NCBI GenBank assembly: GCA_964631255.1 | Contig: CAZVWS010000017.1 | Coordinates: forward strand, 1 to 38,007 | Origin: JBGZFC01 sp964631255 | GTDB lineage: Bacteria; Bacteroidota; Bacteroidia; Bacteroidales; Dysgonomonadaceae | Direction of reading: 5' to 3' | DNA: 38,007 bases | Shown here: positions 25,150-34,084 of the stretch, piece after piece | How positions within the stretch are numbered: the first letter of the stretch is position 1 | Layout of the letters: each line of letters begins with the position of its first letter | Position numbers and translations under genes: made by a program | Notes under the pieces: generated by a model | Databases searched by the model: none | Told to the model about the DNA's origin: nothing | Seen by the model: only the letters and a program-made list of their open reading frames with translations

Positions 25150-26397
25150 TTATTTATTATTTATCCATCTATCCATTTCATCGCGCCATTGTTCCGAATT
25201 TTTATAAGACATTATACACGGCGATGTTCGTTGGTGGTTATAATCTTTTTTTATCCGATTTTTCACTATCCATCCAAACCATTTCTGCAAACGTACATTT
25301 TTTGTATTGTTATAGGCTTGGTCATAAATTATTGTTCTTCTAACTATTTCTTCGGCTTGGTCAGTATTTAGCTTGAATGGAAAGCCAATTTTGGCAGTGT
25401 GATTATAAAAGGGTTCGTAAAAGATAAATCCGTCGAAAACATCTTCCCATTTCATATTAGAGGCATAGGCATAATCGTACTCGTCGTTGCCAAAAGGTGA
25501 ATTTGCCAAATTATAACCAGCGGGTATGCAACCGGTAATTTCAAAAGCGGCATCCCATTTGCCGTCTGCCGAAGGCCCGTTTGTTTTGTTTGGCAAGATG
25601 TGGGTTTGCCAACTCAATGGCACCCATCTGTACCAATTCAATGCTACTGTTTTTACTTTTTCACCCAACACATCTTTTATATAGCCTGCTTGTCGCTTTG
25701 TCTCCTTGTTTTTATACGAGAATGTTTGTTTGCCGGCATATTCTCTACTTGTGATGATTAGAGCTTTCTTGGAGCCTTTTCTGTAAGGTTGAGTAGAATA
25801 TAGAGCAAGAAAATTATCAGCCATAATCTTTTCTCTTGTCGAGAACTCCTTGTTCATCTCTGTTGTAACAAAGTTTTTGTACTTTTCTACAGTCATATTG
25901 TCCCAGCTAAACTCCATATCGATGAATCCGATACTGATTTGTTCTTCTTTTGATAAATTTTGATTGATATTTGCCAACCCGTTCAACAACTGAAACCGAT
26001 TATAATTGAGCCAAGGTTGTGGATGCCAAACTTCTTTCATTTGAAGTGAAATGAAATGCTGATTGAATTCTGTTTGGCTCTTGAATCCTTTTTTTATCAG
26101 AGTATTTGCATCGGTTGTTGCATTTATTACGCCAACTTCCAGATATAGATGTCCGATATTCTCAATAAATCTTTTATCGGAAAGGATATCAAGGATTAGA
26201 TTGTATTGGGTTGTGTCGCGATGGTCTCTCTCGCCAAGAATAATTATATCCGAATCTTCCCAAAGCTTAAAAAGATACTCTTTGGGAGATTGTTGTTTTT
26301 GGAGAAATTCGATATAGGGAGTTAGTTCCTTTTGTGCGAAAGAAAAGGTAATGGTTAAGACTATAAAAAGTAAAATTAAAAAAAACTTATGCTTCAT
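25150..26397 (-). CDS. Secreted EreA/ChaN-like hydrolase-fold protein of unknown function
   Basis: A 415-residue exported protein, signal peptide at residues 1-21 (FFLILLFIVLTITFSFAQ). The ILGERDHRDTTQYNLILDIL block (53-72) and YLEVG (85-89) resemble the first conserved motifs of the EreA/ChaN (erythromycin esterase, haem-binding ChaN) superfamily, in which GE-xH and a Glu form the active site. I cannot assign a substrate. It lies between hydG and hydF in the same orientation and only 4 bases before hydF, an unexpected neighbour for hydrogenase maturases. A terminator-like hairpin separates it from hydG. It could be a passenger gene whose promoter also drives hydF and hydE. Confidence 0.6.
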   Translation of the reverse strand: MKHKFFLILLFIVLTITFSFAQKELTPYIEFLQKQQSPKEYLFKLWEDSDIIILGERDHRDTTQYNLILDILSDKRFIENIGHLYLEVGVINATTDANTLIKKGFKSQTEFNQHFISLQMKEVWHPQPWLNYNRFQLLNGLANINQNLSKEEQISIGFIDMEFSWDNMTVEKYKNFVTTEMNKEFSTREKIMADNFLALYSTQPYRKGSKKALIITSREYAGKQTFSYKNKETKRQAGYIKDVLGEKVKTVALNWYRWVPLSWQTHILPNKTNGPSADGKWDAAFEITGCIPAGYNLANSPFGNDEYDYAYASNMKWEDVFDGFIFYEPFYNHTAKIGFPFKLNTDQAEEIVRRTIIYDQAYNNTKNVRLQKWFGWIVKNRIKKDYNHQRTSPCIMSYKNSEQWRDEMDRWINNK

Positions 26398-26454
26398 ACA
26401 TTTTCTATCTGCTTTAAATCAAGTTAGCTAACTCTATATCTAAAGTATTAGTTG

Positions 26455-26483
26455 CAAAAAAGCCCCTTTAGGGGTTTGGGGTT
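26455..26483 (-). terminator. Terminator after hydG (CCCCTAAAGGGG hairpin)
   Basis: Read on the minus strand, AAACCCC-TAAA-GGGGCTT followed by a T-run (26455-26460 as A on the plus strand) forms a compact hairpin just after the hydG stop codon. I recognise the AGCCCCTTTAGGGG-TTTGGGG type sequence as one seen dispersed in Bacteroidetes genomes, though I cannot count copies here. Confidence 0.75.
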
Positions 26484-26485
26484 AT

Positions 26486-27907
26486 TTAAAAATACAAATC
26501 CCTTTCTCCCTGTTTTATTTTTTCAATCCTTTCGCGCACACGCGATTGCGTTTTTTCTTCCAACTCTTTCAGATTCTTTTCAATCACGCTCCATCCTTTT
26601 TGGGCAGTATGTTCGGGAGCATAATCTTCCAGATATTCGGCAAGCGTGAGGATGGCATTGGGCGAACAGAATCGTTTGATGAAACCGGGAACGGAAAATT
26701 CCATAAAATGCTCGCCGGTGCGTCCCATTCGGTAGCACGAAGTGCAGAAAGAGGGTAACATATTCTGTTCCAGCAGTTCGTCGATGATTTGGTTGAGTGA
26801 GCGGTCGTCGTTGATGCGGAATTGACCTTTGTTGAGGTCGTGATTTTTCTCTTTTTCTTTGTAGCTTCCCAATTCTATTTTTGTGCCGCCGTCAATTTGC
26901 GACACACCAAATTGGATAAGTTCGTTGCGCAATTGTTCGGGTTCGCGGGCGGTAAGAATCATTCCCGTGTAGGGAACAGCCAGACGAAGAATGGCCACCA
27001 GTCGTGCAAAATCTTCATCCGAAACGAAATATTTATCTCCCAATTGCAGCATCGACGCATCTTTTATTCTTGGGAAGGAAATCGTATGCGGACCCACATT
27101 ATAACACGCTTCCAGGTGATTGGTGTGGCGAACCAATCCCATAACCTCAAATCGCCAATCGTATAAGCCAAACAGCGCGCCAATGCCCACATCGTCCAAA
27201 CCGGCTTCCTGCGCCCTATCCAAAGAGGTGAGGCGATAATCGAAATCGGCTTTTTTGCCGCGCAAATGGTAGGTTTTGTACGCTTCACGATGATACGTTT
27301 CCTGAAAAACCTGATACGTGCCGATGCCGGCTTCTTTTACCGTGCGAAAACCTTCGATATCGAGTGGGGCAGCGTTGATGTTAACGCGACGAATCTCGCC
27401 GTTCCCTTTCTTCACGCTGTAAGCGGTTTTCACAGTTTCGGCAATATATTCGGGGCTGTATTGCGCGTGCTCGCCGTACACGAGAATCAATCGTTTTTGT
27501 CCGCTATCTTCCAGTGCTTCAATTTCTTTCACAAGTTCGTCATCCGAAAGCGTTTTGCGCACCTGCGACGTGTTCGATGCCCGAAAACCGCAATAAGTGC
27601 AGTTGTTGGAGCATTTGTTTCCCACGTAAAGCGGGGCAAACAGCACGATGCGGTTGCCGTAAATGCGGGTTTTAAGTTCTTTAGCACCTTCTTTTATGAG
27701 TTGTATGGATTCGGCGTCGGTGGCGTTTATCAAAACGGCAACTTCTTCCAGGTTCAAACGGTTTTTTGCCAGCGATTTGGCAATGACTTCACTCACGCGT
27801 TCGGGTGTGGAAACGGTGTTGTTGAGGTAATCACAGATTTCGTCCGTGTCAATGAAAGATTGCATGGGGACATCGGGGATTCGGTATGTTTCGGGAGTAA
27901 ATTTCAT
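26486..27907 (-). CDS. hydG: [FeFe]-hydrogenase maturase HydG (tyrosine lyase, radical SAM)
   Basis: A 473-residue radical-SAM enzyme that splits tyrosine to make the CO and CN ligands of the H-cluster. The N-terminal cluster motif is Cys99-Cys103-Cys106 (NKCSNNCTYCGFR). The C-terminal accessory cluster motif CTSCYRMGRTGEHFMEF with a further Cys 22 residues later is specific to HydG and absent from ThiH. I choose ATG 27907 (MKFTPETYRIPD), the family N-terminus. The frame is open 44 codons further, but that extension contains the -7 box at 27948-27955. The first gene of the minus-strand hydrogenase maturation group, divergent from dapA. Confidence 0.96.
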   Translation of the reverse strand: MKFTPETYRIPDVPMQSFIDTDEICDYLNNTVSTPERVSEVIAKSLAKNRLNLEEVAVLINATDAESIQLIKEGAKELKTRIYGNRIVLFAPLYVGNKCSNNCTYCGFRASNTSQVRKTLSDDELVKEIEALEDSGQKRLILVYGEHAQYSPEYIAETVKTAYSVKKGNGEIRRVNINAAPLDIEGFRTVKEAGIGTYQVFQETYHREAYKTYHLRGKKADFDYRLTSLDRAQEAGLDDVGIGALFGLYDWRFEVMGLVRHTNHLEACYNVGPHTISFPRIKDASMLQLGDKYFVSDEDFARLVAILRLAVPYTGMILTAREPEQLRNELIQFGVSQIDGGTKIELGSYKEKEKNHDLNKGQFRINDDRSLNQIIDELLEQNMLPSFCTSCYRMGRTGEHFMEFSVPGFIKRFCSPNAILTLAEYLEDYAPEHTAQKGWSVIEKNLKELEEKTQSRVRERIEKIKQGERDLYF

Positions 27908-27947
27908 ATTTGTATAATCAATAATATCTCTATGTTGTTGTGTAATG

Positions 27948-27955
27948 CAAAGATA
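27948..27955 (-). promoter_or_regulatory. -7 box for hydG
   Basis: TATCTTTG on the minus strand matches TAnnTTTG, 41 bases before the hydG ATG. A -33 element is not evident. Confidence 0.55.
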
Positions 27956-27998
27956 GCAATATTTGTTCTTTTTTTCGTGTACTTTCTCGCGAAAAGTG

Positions 27999-28006
27999 TA
28001 CCTTTG
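27999..28006 (+). promoter_or_regulatory. -7 box for dapA
   Basis: TACCTTTG matches TAnnTTTG and lies 32 bases before the dapA ATG at 28038. The hydG and dapA promoters are divergent within about 50 bases, so a regulator bound here could affect both. Confidence 0.6.
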
Positions 28007-28037
28007 TAGCTGTAAAAGCGAGTAAAAAAGAAATTTC

Positions 28038-28928
28038 ATGCCAAAAAATATTTTTCACGGATTGGGTGTTGCGCTTGTAACGCCTTTCAAATCAGACGGG
28101 TCAATAGATTTTGACGCGTTGGATGGTTTGCTCGATTTTCATTTACAAAATGGAACAGACTACTTGGTGGTATTGGGAACTACGGCAGAAACTCCCACGC
28201 TTACTTTGGATGAACAAGCCGAAATTGTGCGATTTGTGAAAGAAAAAATAAGCAAGCAAATTCCGATTGTGGTGGGTGTGGGTAGCAATTGTACCAATTT
28301 CTTGAAAGAGAAAATAAAAAAAATCAATCTCGATGGCATTAGCGCAATCCTTTCTGTTACTCCCTATTACAACAAACCATCGCAAGAGGGATTGTTTCAG
28401 CACTACCAATTGCTTTCTCAAGTATCGCCTCTGCCCATCATCCTATACAATGTGCCCGGTCGTACAGGAGTAAATATGACTGCCGAAACTACATTGCGCA
28501 TTGCCGACTCATGCAGTAATGTGATAGCCATCAAAGAGGCGTCGGGCAATTTGCCCCAAATAAAAACCATTATCGACAATGCACCTCGTGGATTTGATGT
28601 GATTTCGGGCGACGATGCCGTTACAACTGCCGTTATAGAAATGGGAGGTATTGGCGTTATATCTGTGTTTGGCAATGCTTTCCCCAAAGAAATGTCGTGG
28701 CTGGTACACCATGCTCTTGCCGGAGATGCCGCTGAAGCCCGTCAAAAAATGGACTCCAATTTCGAGCATCTTTTTCAATTGCTATTTGTGGAAGGAAATC
28801 CTGCCGGAATCAAATGTTTATTGCATCTGAAAGGCGTTATAGAAAACGTTTTAAGACTTCCCTTAACACCGGTAAGTGCAACAACACGGCAACTAATGCA
28901 AGAAGAGATGAAAAAAATAGTGATATGA
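28038..28928 (+). CDS. dapA: 4-hydroxy-tetrahydrodipicolinate synthase
   Basis: A 296-residue TIM-barrel aldolase that condenses pyruvate with aspartate semialdehyde in lysine/diaminopimelate synthesis. The Schiff-base lysine is Lys166 in VIAIKEASGN. The catalytic tyrosine is Tyr137 in ILYNVPGRTG, with Arg142 for substrate binding. GTTAE (47-51) and TPYYNKP (108-114) are the remaining family signatures. Length is standard. Single gene; the next gene starts 102 bases later. The product feeds peptidoglycan and lysine supply. Confidence 0.96.
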   Translation: MPKNIFHGLGVALVTPFKSDGSIDFDALDGLLDFHLQNGTDYLVVLGTTAETPTLTLDEQAEIVRFVKEKISKQIPIVVGVGSNCTNFLKEKIKKINLDGISAILSVTPYYNKPSQEGLFQHYQLLSQVSPLPIILYNVPGRTGVNMTAETTLRIADSCSNVIAIKEASGNLPQIKTIIDNAPRGFDVISGDDAVTTAVIEMGGIGVISVFGNAFPKEMSWLVHHALAGDAAEARQKMDSNFEHLFQLLFVEGNPAGIKCLLHLKGVIENVLRLPLTPVSATTRQLMQEEMKKIVI

Positions 28929-29030
28929 CTTTGAAAAACATTTTTTTATCTGAACGCTTTGGTTAACAGCTATTTCAACACAACAAGAGCAAATAATTAC
29001 TAATCAACAAATATTACTAACATTTTAATT

Positions 29031-31064
29031 ATGAAAAGGATACTATTTCCGGTCATTGTTTTTTTACTTATGATTACAACCGCGTGTAACCAACAAAAAA
29101 CAACCACTCCGCAAGAGGGTTTAAATCTTGCCAACTTGGACACAACAGCCGCTCCGGGTACCAGTTTTTATCAATATGCTACCGGCGGATGGCAAACTGC
29201 AAACCCAATCCCCGACGAATATGCTCGCTATGGTTCGTTTGACAAATTGCGTGAAGAAAACCAGAAGCAAGTACAAGAACTAATCGAAGCACTTGGTGCA
29301 GAAAATCATGCACAAGGCTCGAACGAGCAAAAAGTGGGTGATTTGTATGCCATGGGTATCGATAGCGTGAAGCTGAATGCCGATGGAGCAGAACCAATTC
29401 GTGCACAACTGGATGAAGTAGCATCTGCCGCCGACAAAAAAGATATTATCCGCTTGATGGCGCAAATCAGTCGCTATGCGTCCAATCCGTTCTTTGGATT
29501 TTATGTGGGAGCCGACGATATGAACAGCGAAATGAATATCGCGCATATTTATCAATCGGGAATCGGATTGAGCGACCGCGATTATTATCTCCTGCAAGAT
29601 GAGCATACAAACACCATTCGTGCAGAATATGTGAAGTTGATGGAAACCCAATTTCAACACGCCGGTTATTCGGAAGTAGATGCAAAAACTGCTGCCCAAA
29701 ACGTGTTGCGTATCGAAACCGAATTGGCAAAATCGCACATCACACGCGAAATGCGCCGCCTGCCCGAAATGAACTACCATAAAATGTTGGTTTCGGAACT
29801 CAACGACAAAGTAGCTTCTTTCGATTGGAATTTCTATTTCTCCGAAATGGGAGCATCCAATATAGAAAGCTTAAACGTTTCTCAAATTGAACCGGTTAAA
29901 AAAGCAATTTCGCTCATCGACAAAGAGCCGATGCGTGCTTTGCAAGATTATTTGAGCTGGCGAATCATTGACTCGGCAGCCAATTATTTGAGTGATGATT
30001 TTGTGCAAGCCAATTTCGACTTCTACGGAAAAACCATGAGCGGAAGCAAAGAATTGCGTCCTCGTTGGCGCAGAAGTATCGATGCCGTGAATGGTGCTTT
30101 GGGCGAAGCCGTGGGACAACTTTACGTGCAAAAATATTTTCCTCCTCAAGCAAAAGAACGCATGCTGAAACTGGTGGAAAATATTACCGTTTCTTTGGGC
30201 GAGCGTGTCGATTTGTTAGACTGGATGGGCGATAGTACCAAAATGAAAGCGCACGAAAAACTGAGTACTTTCATCGTGAAAATCGGTTATCCCGACAAAT
30301 GGAAAGATTACTCTACATTAGAAATAAAAGACGACTCGTATTGGCAAAACATGGTGCGTGCATCGCAATGGGAATACCAAGAAATGATGAACGATCTTGG
30401 CAAGCCGGTAGATAAAAGCAAATGGTACATGTCGCCACAAACGGTAAATGCTTACTACAACCCATCATCGAACGAAATTTGTTTCCCTGCCGGAATCTTA
30501 CAACCTCCGTTCTTCTATATGGATGGCGACGATGCAATCAACTACGGTGGCATTGGTGTAGTAATCGGGCACGAAATGACACACGGGTTTGACGACCAAG
30601 GTCGCAAATTTGATAAAGATGGAAATCTCGCCGACTGGTGGACTGCCGAAGATGCTACTCGCTTTGACGAAAGAGCCAAAGTTTTGGTTAACTTCTTCGA
30701 TAACATCGTTGTACTGGACTCTGTACGTGCCAATGGTACATTTACGTTGGGCGAAAATATTGCCGACCAAGGCGGGTTGCAAATCTCACATTGGGCATTT
30801 CTGAAAACAGAACAAGCCAAATCGGGCAAACCAACTGATGGATTCACTCCAAATCAACGTTTCTTCTTGAGCTATGCCAATTTGTGGGCAGGAAATGTAC
30901 GCGATGCCGAAATTCTCAGACTCACCAAAACCGACCCGCACTCTTTGGGCAAATGGCGTGTAGATGGTGCATTGCCACACATCGATGCTTGGTACGATGC
31001 GTTCCAAATTACCGAATCTGATCCCATGTTTGTGCCGAAAGAAAAACGAGTATCTATTTGGTAA
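29031..31064 (+). CDS. M13-family zinc metallopeptidase (PepO/neprilysin-like) lipoprotein
   Basis: A 677-residue endopeptidase. Lipoprotein signal LLMITTAC (Cys at residue 19). The zinc site is His514-Glu515-x-x-His518 in VIGHEMTHGFDDQGR, with the third ligand Glu575 in GENIADQGG. The substrate-binding NAYY motif (NAYYNPSSNEICFPAGILQPPFF) and the C-terminal CRVW-like tail (here EKRVSIW, without Cys) also match M13 proteins. Length matches PepO. It probably degrades peptides in the periplasm or at the cell surface. Single gene, followed by a short heptad repeat. Confidence 0.95.
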   Translation: MKRILFPVIVFLLMITTACNQQKTTTPQEGLNLANLDTTAAPGTSFYQYATGGWQTANPIPDEYARYGSFDKLREENQKQVQELIEALGAENHAQGSNEQKVGDLYAMGIDSVKLNADGAEPIRAQLDEVASAADKKDIIRLMAQISRYASNPFFGFYVGADDMNSEMNIAHIYQSGIGLSDRDYYLLQDEHTNTIRAEYVKLMETQFQHAGYSEVDAKTAAQNVLRIETELAKSHITREMRRLPEMNYHKMLVSELNDKVASFDWNFYFSEMGASNIESLNVSQIEPVKKAISLIDKEPMRALQDYLSWRIIDSAANYLSDDFVQANFDFYGKTMSGSKELRPRWRRSIDAVNGALGEAVGQLYVQKYFPPQAKERMLKLVENITVSLGERVDLLDWMGDSTKMKAHEKLSTFIVKIGYPDKWKDYSTLEIKDDSYWQNMVRASQWEYQEMMNDLGKPVDKSKWYMSPQTVNAYYNPSSNEICFPAGILQPPFFYMDGDDAINYGGIGVVIGHEMTHGFDDQGRKFDKDGNLADWWTAEDATRFDERAKVLVNFFDNIVVLDSVRANGTFTLGENIADQGGLQISHWAFLKTEQAKSGKPTDGFTPNQRFFLSYANLWAGNVRDAEILRLTKTDPHSLGKWRVDGALPHIDAWYDAFQITESDPMFVPKEKRVSIW

Positions 31065-31065
31065 A

Positions 31066-31098
31066 ATGGCTGTTAGCCGTTGGCTATTGGCTATTGGC
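31066..31098 (+). repeat. Heptanucleotide repeat, isolated copy
   Basis: GCTGTTAGCCGTTG followed by two GCTATTG units directly after the metallopeptidase stop codon. It has the same unit as the arrays in the efflux locus, 24 kb away, which shows the repeat is not confined to that operon. There is no inverted partner array before the next gene. The rest of the gap (31099-31199) holds no FMN-riboswitch-like motif that I can see. Confidence 0.75.
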
Positions 31099-31199
31099 AA
31101 GAGGGTGTTCCAATTAAAAACGTTAGTGCTTATTATTGGTTCAGCCTCTTGTCTATCAGTATAAATATTTGAATATGTACAAATTAAAAAATAAAAAAT

Positions 31200-31805
31200 A
31201 TGTTCTCAGGAATTGTTGAAGAAGCCGCGACAGTGGTCGCGCTACACAAAGATAAAAGTAACTTGCATCTCACGTTGAAGTGTTCTTTTACCAACGAGTT
31301 GAAAATAGACCAAAGCGTGGCACACAATGGAGTTTGCCTTACCGTAGTTTCAATAAAAGACAACACTTACACGGTAACAGCCATACAAGAAACCCTGGAT
31401 CGTTCCAATCTGGGATTGCTACAAGTTGGCAGTAAAGTAAATCTGGAACGAAGTATGAAAATGGATGGCAGACTGGACGGACATATCGTGCAAGGACACG
31501 TGGACCAAACCGCTGTTTGCACCGATGTTACCGAAGCCGACGGCAGTTGGTATTTCACTTTTCAATACAATTTCGACAAAGAGATGGCAAAAAAAGGTTA
31601 CCTCACGGTAGATAAAGGCTCGGTTACCGTAAACGGTGTAAGTCTTACTGTGGTGGAACCAACCCACGATACTTTTAAAGTGGCAATCATTCCATTCACG
31701 TACGAAATGACCAACTTTCACCAAATAGAAAAAGGCACGGTAGTGAATTTGGAGTTCGATATTATCGGTAAATATATCAGCCGCATTGTTGCATTGCAAT
31801 CGTAA
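31200..31805 (+). CDS. ribE: Riboflavin synthase, alpha chain
   Basis: A 201-residue enzyme converting two lumazines to riboflavin. It starts with the invariant MFSGIVEE motif and has the two-fold lumazine-binding barrel repeat. Repeat one has VAHNGVCLTVVSI and GHIVQGHVD, and repeat two has VTVNGVSLTVVEP. Length is typical. It is followed on the same strand by a flavin-dependent nitroreductase, so a flavin-related pairing is possible but not proven. Confidence 0.96.
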   Translation: MFSGIVEEAATVVALHKDKSNLHLTLKCSFTNELKIDQSVAHNGVCLTVVSIKDNTYTVTAIQETLDRSNLGLLQVGSKVNLERSMKMDGRLDGHIVQGHVDQTAVCTDVTEADGSWYFTFQYNFDKEMAKKGYLTVDKGSVTVNGVSLTVVEPTHDTFKVAIIPFTYEMTNFHQIEKGTVVNLEFDIIGKYISRIVALQS

Positions 31806-31881
31806 ATAAGAATATTCACGTCTCCTGCTCCAGATAAGAGACAGATAGTTCCCAATTCCACAATCCGAAATCCCCAATAAT

Positions 31882-32442
31882 ATGTCCGATTTTCTTCAAT
31901 TCGTTTCTACCCGACAAAGCGACCGCGCTTTCGACCCAAACCGTCCGGTAGAAAGAGATAAAATTGAACGCATTTTGCAAGCGGCTCGTTTGTCGCCTTC
32001 GGCGTGTAATGCCCAACCGTGGCATTTGATTGTAGTGGACGAACCGCAATTGAAAAACCAAATTGCCGACGCCACATCGGCGCGGGTACTGGGTATGAAT
32101 CATTTTACCAAGCAGGCTCCGGTGCACATCGTGTTGGTCGAAGAACGGGTAAACCTTACATCGGGCATAGGCGGTTTGGTAAAAAAGAAAGAATACGCCC
32201 AACTCGATTTGGGTATTATAGCCGCACACATAGCTTTGGCAGCGCATGCCGAGGGTTTGGGTTCGTGTATTATTGGCTGGTTCAACGAGGCCAAAATTCA
32301 GCAATTGCTCCAAATCCCTAAGTCCAAACGCGTATGTTTGGATATTGTTATCGGATACAGTACGCAAACCCTTCGGGAGAAAAAACGCAAACCGATGGAT
32401 GAGATAGCAAGCTATAACACATATAAAAACAACCTAAAATAA
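31882..32442 (+). CDS. Nitroreductase family (FMN-dependent) protein
   Basis: A 186-residue protein of the nitroreductase superfamily. It shows the FMN-binding arginine motif STRQSDRAF, then PVERDKIERILQAARLSPSACNAQPWHLIVV, typical of the family, and LGSCIIGWFN later in the chain. The C-terminus is short, with KKRKPMDEI. Substrate unknown. It lies 76 bases after riboflavin synthase. Confidence 0.93.
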   Translation: MSDFLQFVSTRQSDRAFDPNRPVERDKIERILQAARLSPSACNAQPWHLIVVDEPQLKNQIADATSARVLGMNHFTKQAPVHIVLVEERVNLTSGIGGLVKKKEYAQLDLGIIAAHIALAAHAEGLGSCIIGWFNEAKIQQLLQIPKSKRVCLDIVIGYSTQTLREKKRKPMDEIASYNTYKNNLK

Positions 32443-32593
32443 GTGTTGTAAACAAGACATATTCTTTAATAAAATTAAACTTTACTCTTTTTAACAAGAT
32501 GTTTTAGACTATTTGTTGGTTGCAACGCAAAAAAATATCATCTTTGTAATCGCAAATAAACACACTACACGTCGTGTTGATATATTGAAACAG

Positions 32594-33943
32594 ATGAATA
32601 TACGAAATAAACGTTTCTCGTTGTTGATAACCTTTTCTTTGGTTACACTATTGGTTTTAGCTCAACAAACGGGAACAAACTCCCCGTACGGAAGATATGG
32701 CTATGGACCGCTGTCCAACTCCACTTTTGGCGCATCAGAAGCGATGGGCGGTATCAGTTACGGACTGCGAAGAAGCCAGCAAGTAAATCCCGGAAATCCG
32801 GCATCCTACTCAAAATTAGACTCTCTCACATTCATTTTTGATTATGGCGTATCAGGGCAAATGACCCGACTAAGCGATATTGAACAAACATACGATTACT
32901 ATAATGCCAACTTAGAGTATGTTGCGATGCAATTCCCCCTTTTCAGAAAAATGGGCGGCAGCATCGGGTTACTTCCTTACTCAAAAATAGGTTACAATTA
33001 CGGAAATGCTCGTTCGCTTTCCAATATTATTTATCAGGAAACATACAGAGCCAGTGGTGGTTTAAGCCAACTATATGCCGGTTTGGCATACGAACCAATC
33101 AAGGCATTGTCTATTGGAGCAAATATCTCTTACCTGTTTGGTAACACTTACTACAGCAACGTGCTCATCCCGCTCACATCTACCGGTGCACTCATTGGCG
33201 AGGAGCGTAGCAGCTACGCTTTTAGAGGATACAAATTAGACTTCGGATTGCAATATACGCATGCTATCGACAACAAAAGCCAATTGGTGCTTGGTGCAGT
33301 ATATTCGCCCAAAGTATCAAGCAAATCTGACCTCATTATTAGCAATAAGCTTTACAATACAGACCCAAATACGTTGAGCAACCCGGAGTTGTATGTTGTG
33401 CAAACGCTACGCGACGACACATTGCAATCGCGCGTATTTGAGTTGCCACACACCATTGGTTTGGGCGCAACCTATTCAAACAACAATTTACTTATTGGCT
33501 TGGATGGAACATGGCAGAAATGGAAAAACCTGCAATACCCTTCTGAATTGGATGGTTTACAGCAAGCTAACAGGTTTAACGACGTATATCGAATAAATGC
33601 AGGAGCCGAATTTGTGGCAGACCCACTCAGTCGTAGTTTTTGGAGTACGCTCCGTTTAAGAGCCGGATTCTCATTTGCAAATTCATATACCAACGTGAAT
33701 GCGTATAATCCGCAAAGTCATACTTTGGCAGCAATGGCCGGATACAAAGAATACGGCGTGAATTTTGGTTTGGGTATTCCACTCAAAAGCAATATTACGG
33801 GCAAATTGAGTATGCTTAATATCGGTTTCATGTATAATATGAAACGTCCCGAAAACGAATTCATGATTAAAGAAGACTTATTCAAAATATCAATCAATAT
33901 GAATATCAATGAGTTGTGGTTCTTTAAACGCCAATTCGATTAA
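32594..33943 (+). CDS. Outer-membrane beta-barrel protein of the conserved LptC-adjacent cluster
   Basis: A 449-residue outer-membrane protein. Signal peptide with LLITFSLVTLLVLAQ, then TNSPYGRYGYGPL and EAMGGISYGLRRSQQVNPGNPASYS, motifs I know from Bacteroidales outer-membrane proteins related to the FadL/OmpP1 group. Beta-strand alternation runs to the C-terminal WFFKRQFD. The frame is open from 32513, but a -7-like box (CATCTTTG, 32539-32546) lies inside that extension, so I choose ATG 32594. In Bacteroides-like genomes this gene is followed by TPR, LptC and CNNM/CBS genes, as it is here. Function unknown. Confidence 0.85.
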   Translation: MNIRNKRFSLLITFSLVTLLVLAQQTGTNSPYGRYGYGPLSNSTFGASEAMGGISYGLRRSQQVNPGNPASYSKLDSLTFIFDYGVSGQMTRLSDIEQTYDYYNANLEYVAMQFPLFRKMGGSIGLLPYSKIGYNYGNARSLSNIIYQETYRASGGLSQLYAGLAYEPIKALSIGANISYLFGNTYYSNVLIPLTSTGALIGEERSSYAFRGYKLDFGLQYTHAIDNKSQLVLGAVYSPKVSSKSDLIISNKLYNTDPNTLSNPELYVVQTLRDDTLQSRVFELPHTIGLGATYSNNNLLIGLDGTWQKWKNLQYPSELDGLQQANRFNDVYRINAGAEFVADPLSRSFWSTLRLRAGFSFANSYTNVNAYNPQSHTLAAMAGYKEYGVNFGLGIPLKSNITGKLSMLNIGFMYNMKRPENEFMIKEDLFKISINMNINELWFFKRQFD

Positions 33944-34084
33944 CGAAGAACATAGCGAAAGATAGATATTGACACAACAGGAATAATAAAATGTAACGAG
34001 ATAAGATTAAACTTTTCTTTTAACAATTCGTCAAAACAACCAAGTAAGCAATTACAAGAAATAAATTAAAAAAACTATATCACA

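Noticed and set aside
27266..28009. 247-codon open frame on the plus strand antisense to hydG
   Set aside because: It is fully covered by hydG, which has clear family motifs on the other strand, and the translated product shows no domain pattern.
27908..28039. N-terminal extension of HydG to 28039
   Set aside because: The extension contains the -7 box, does not match the HydG N-terminus, and would run into the dapA start.
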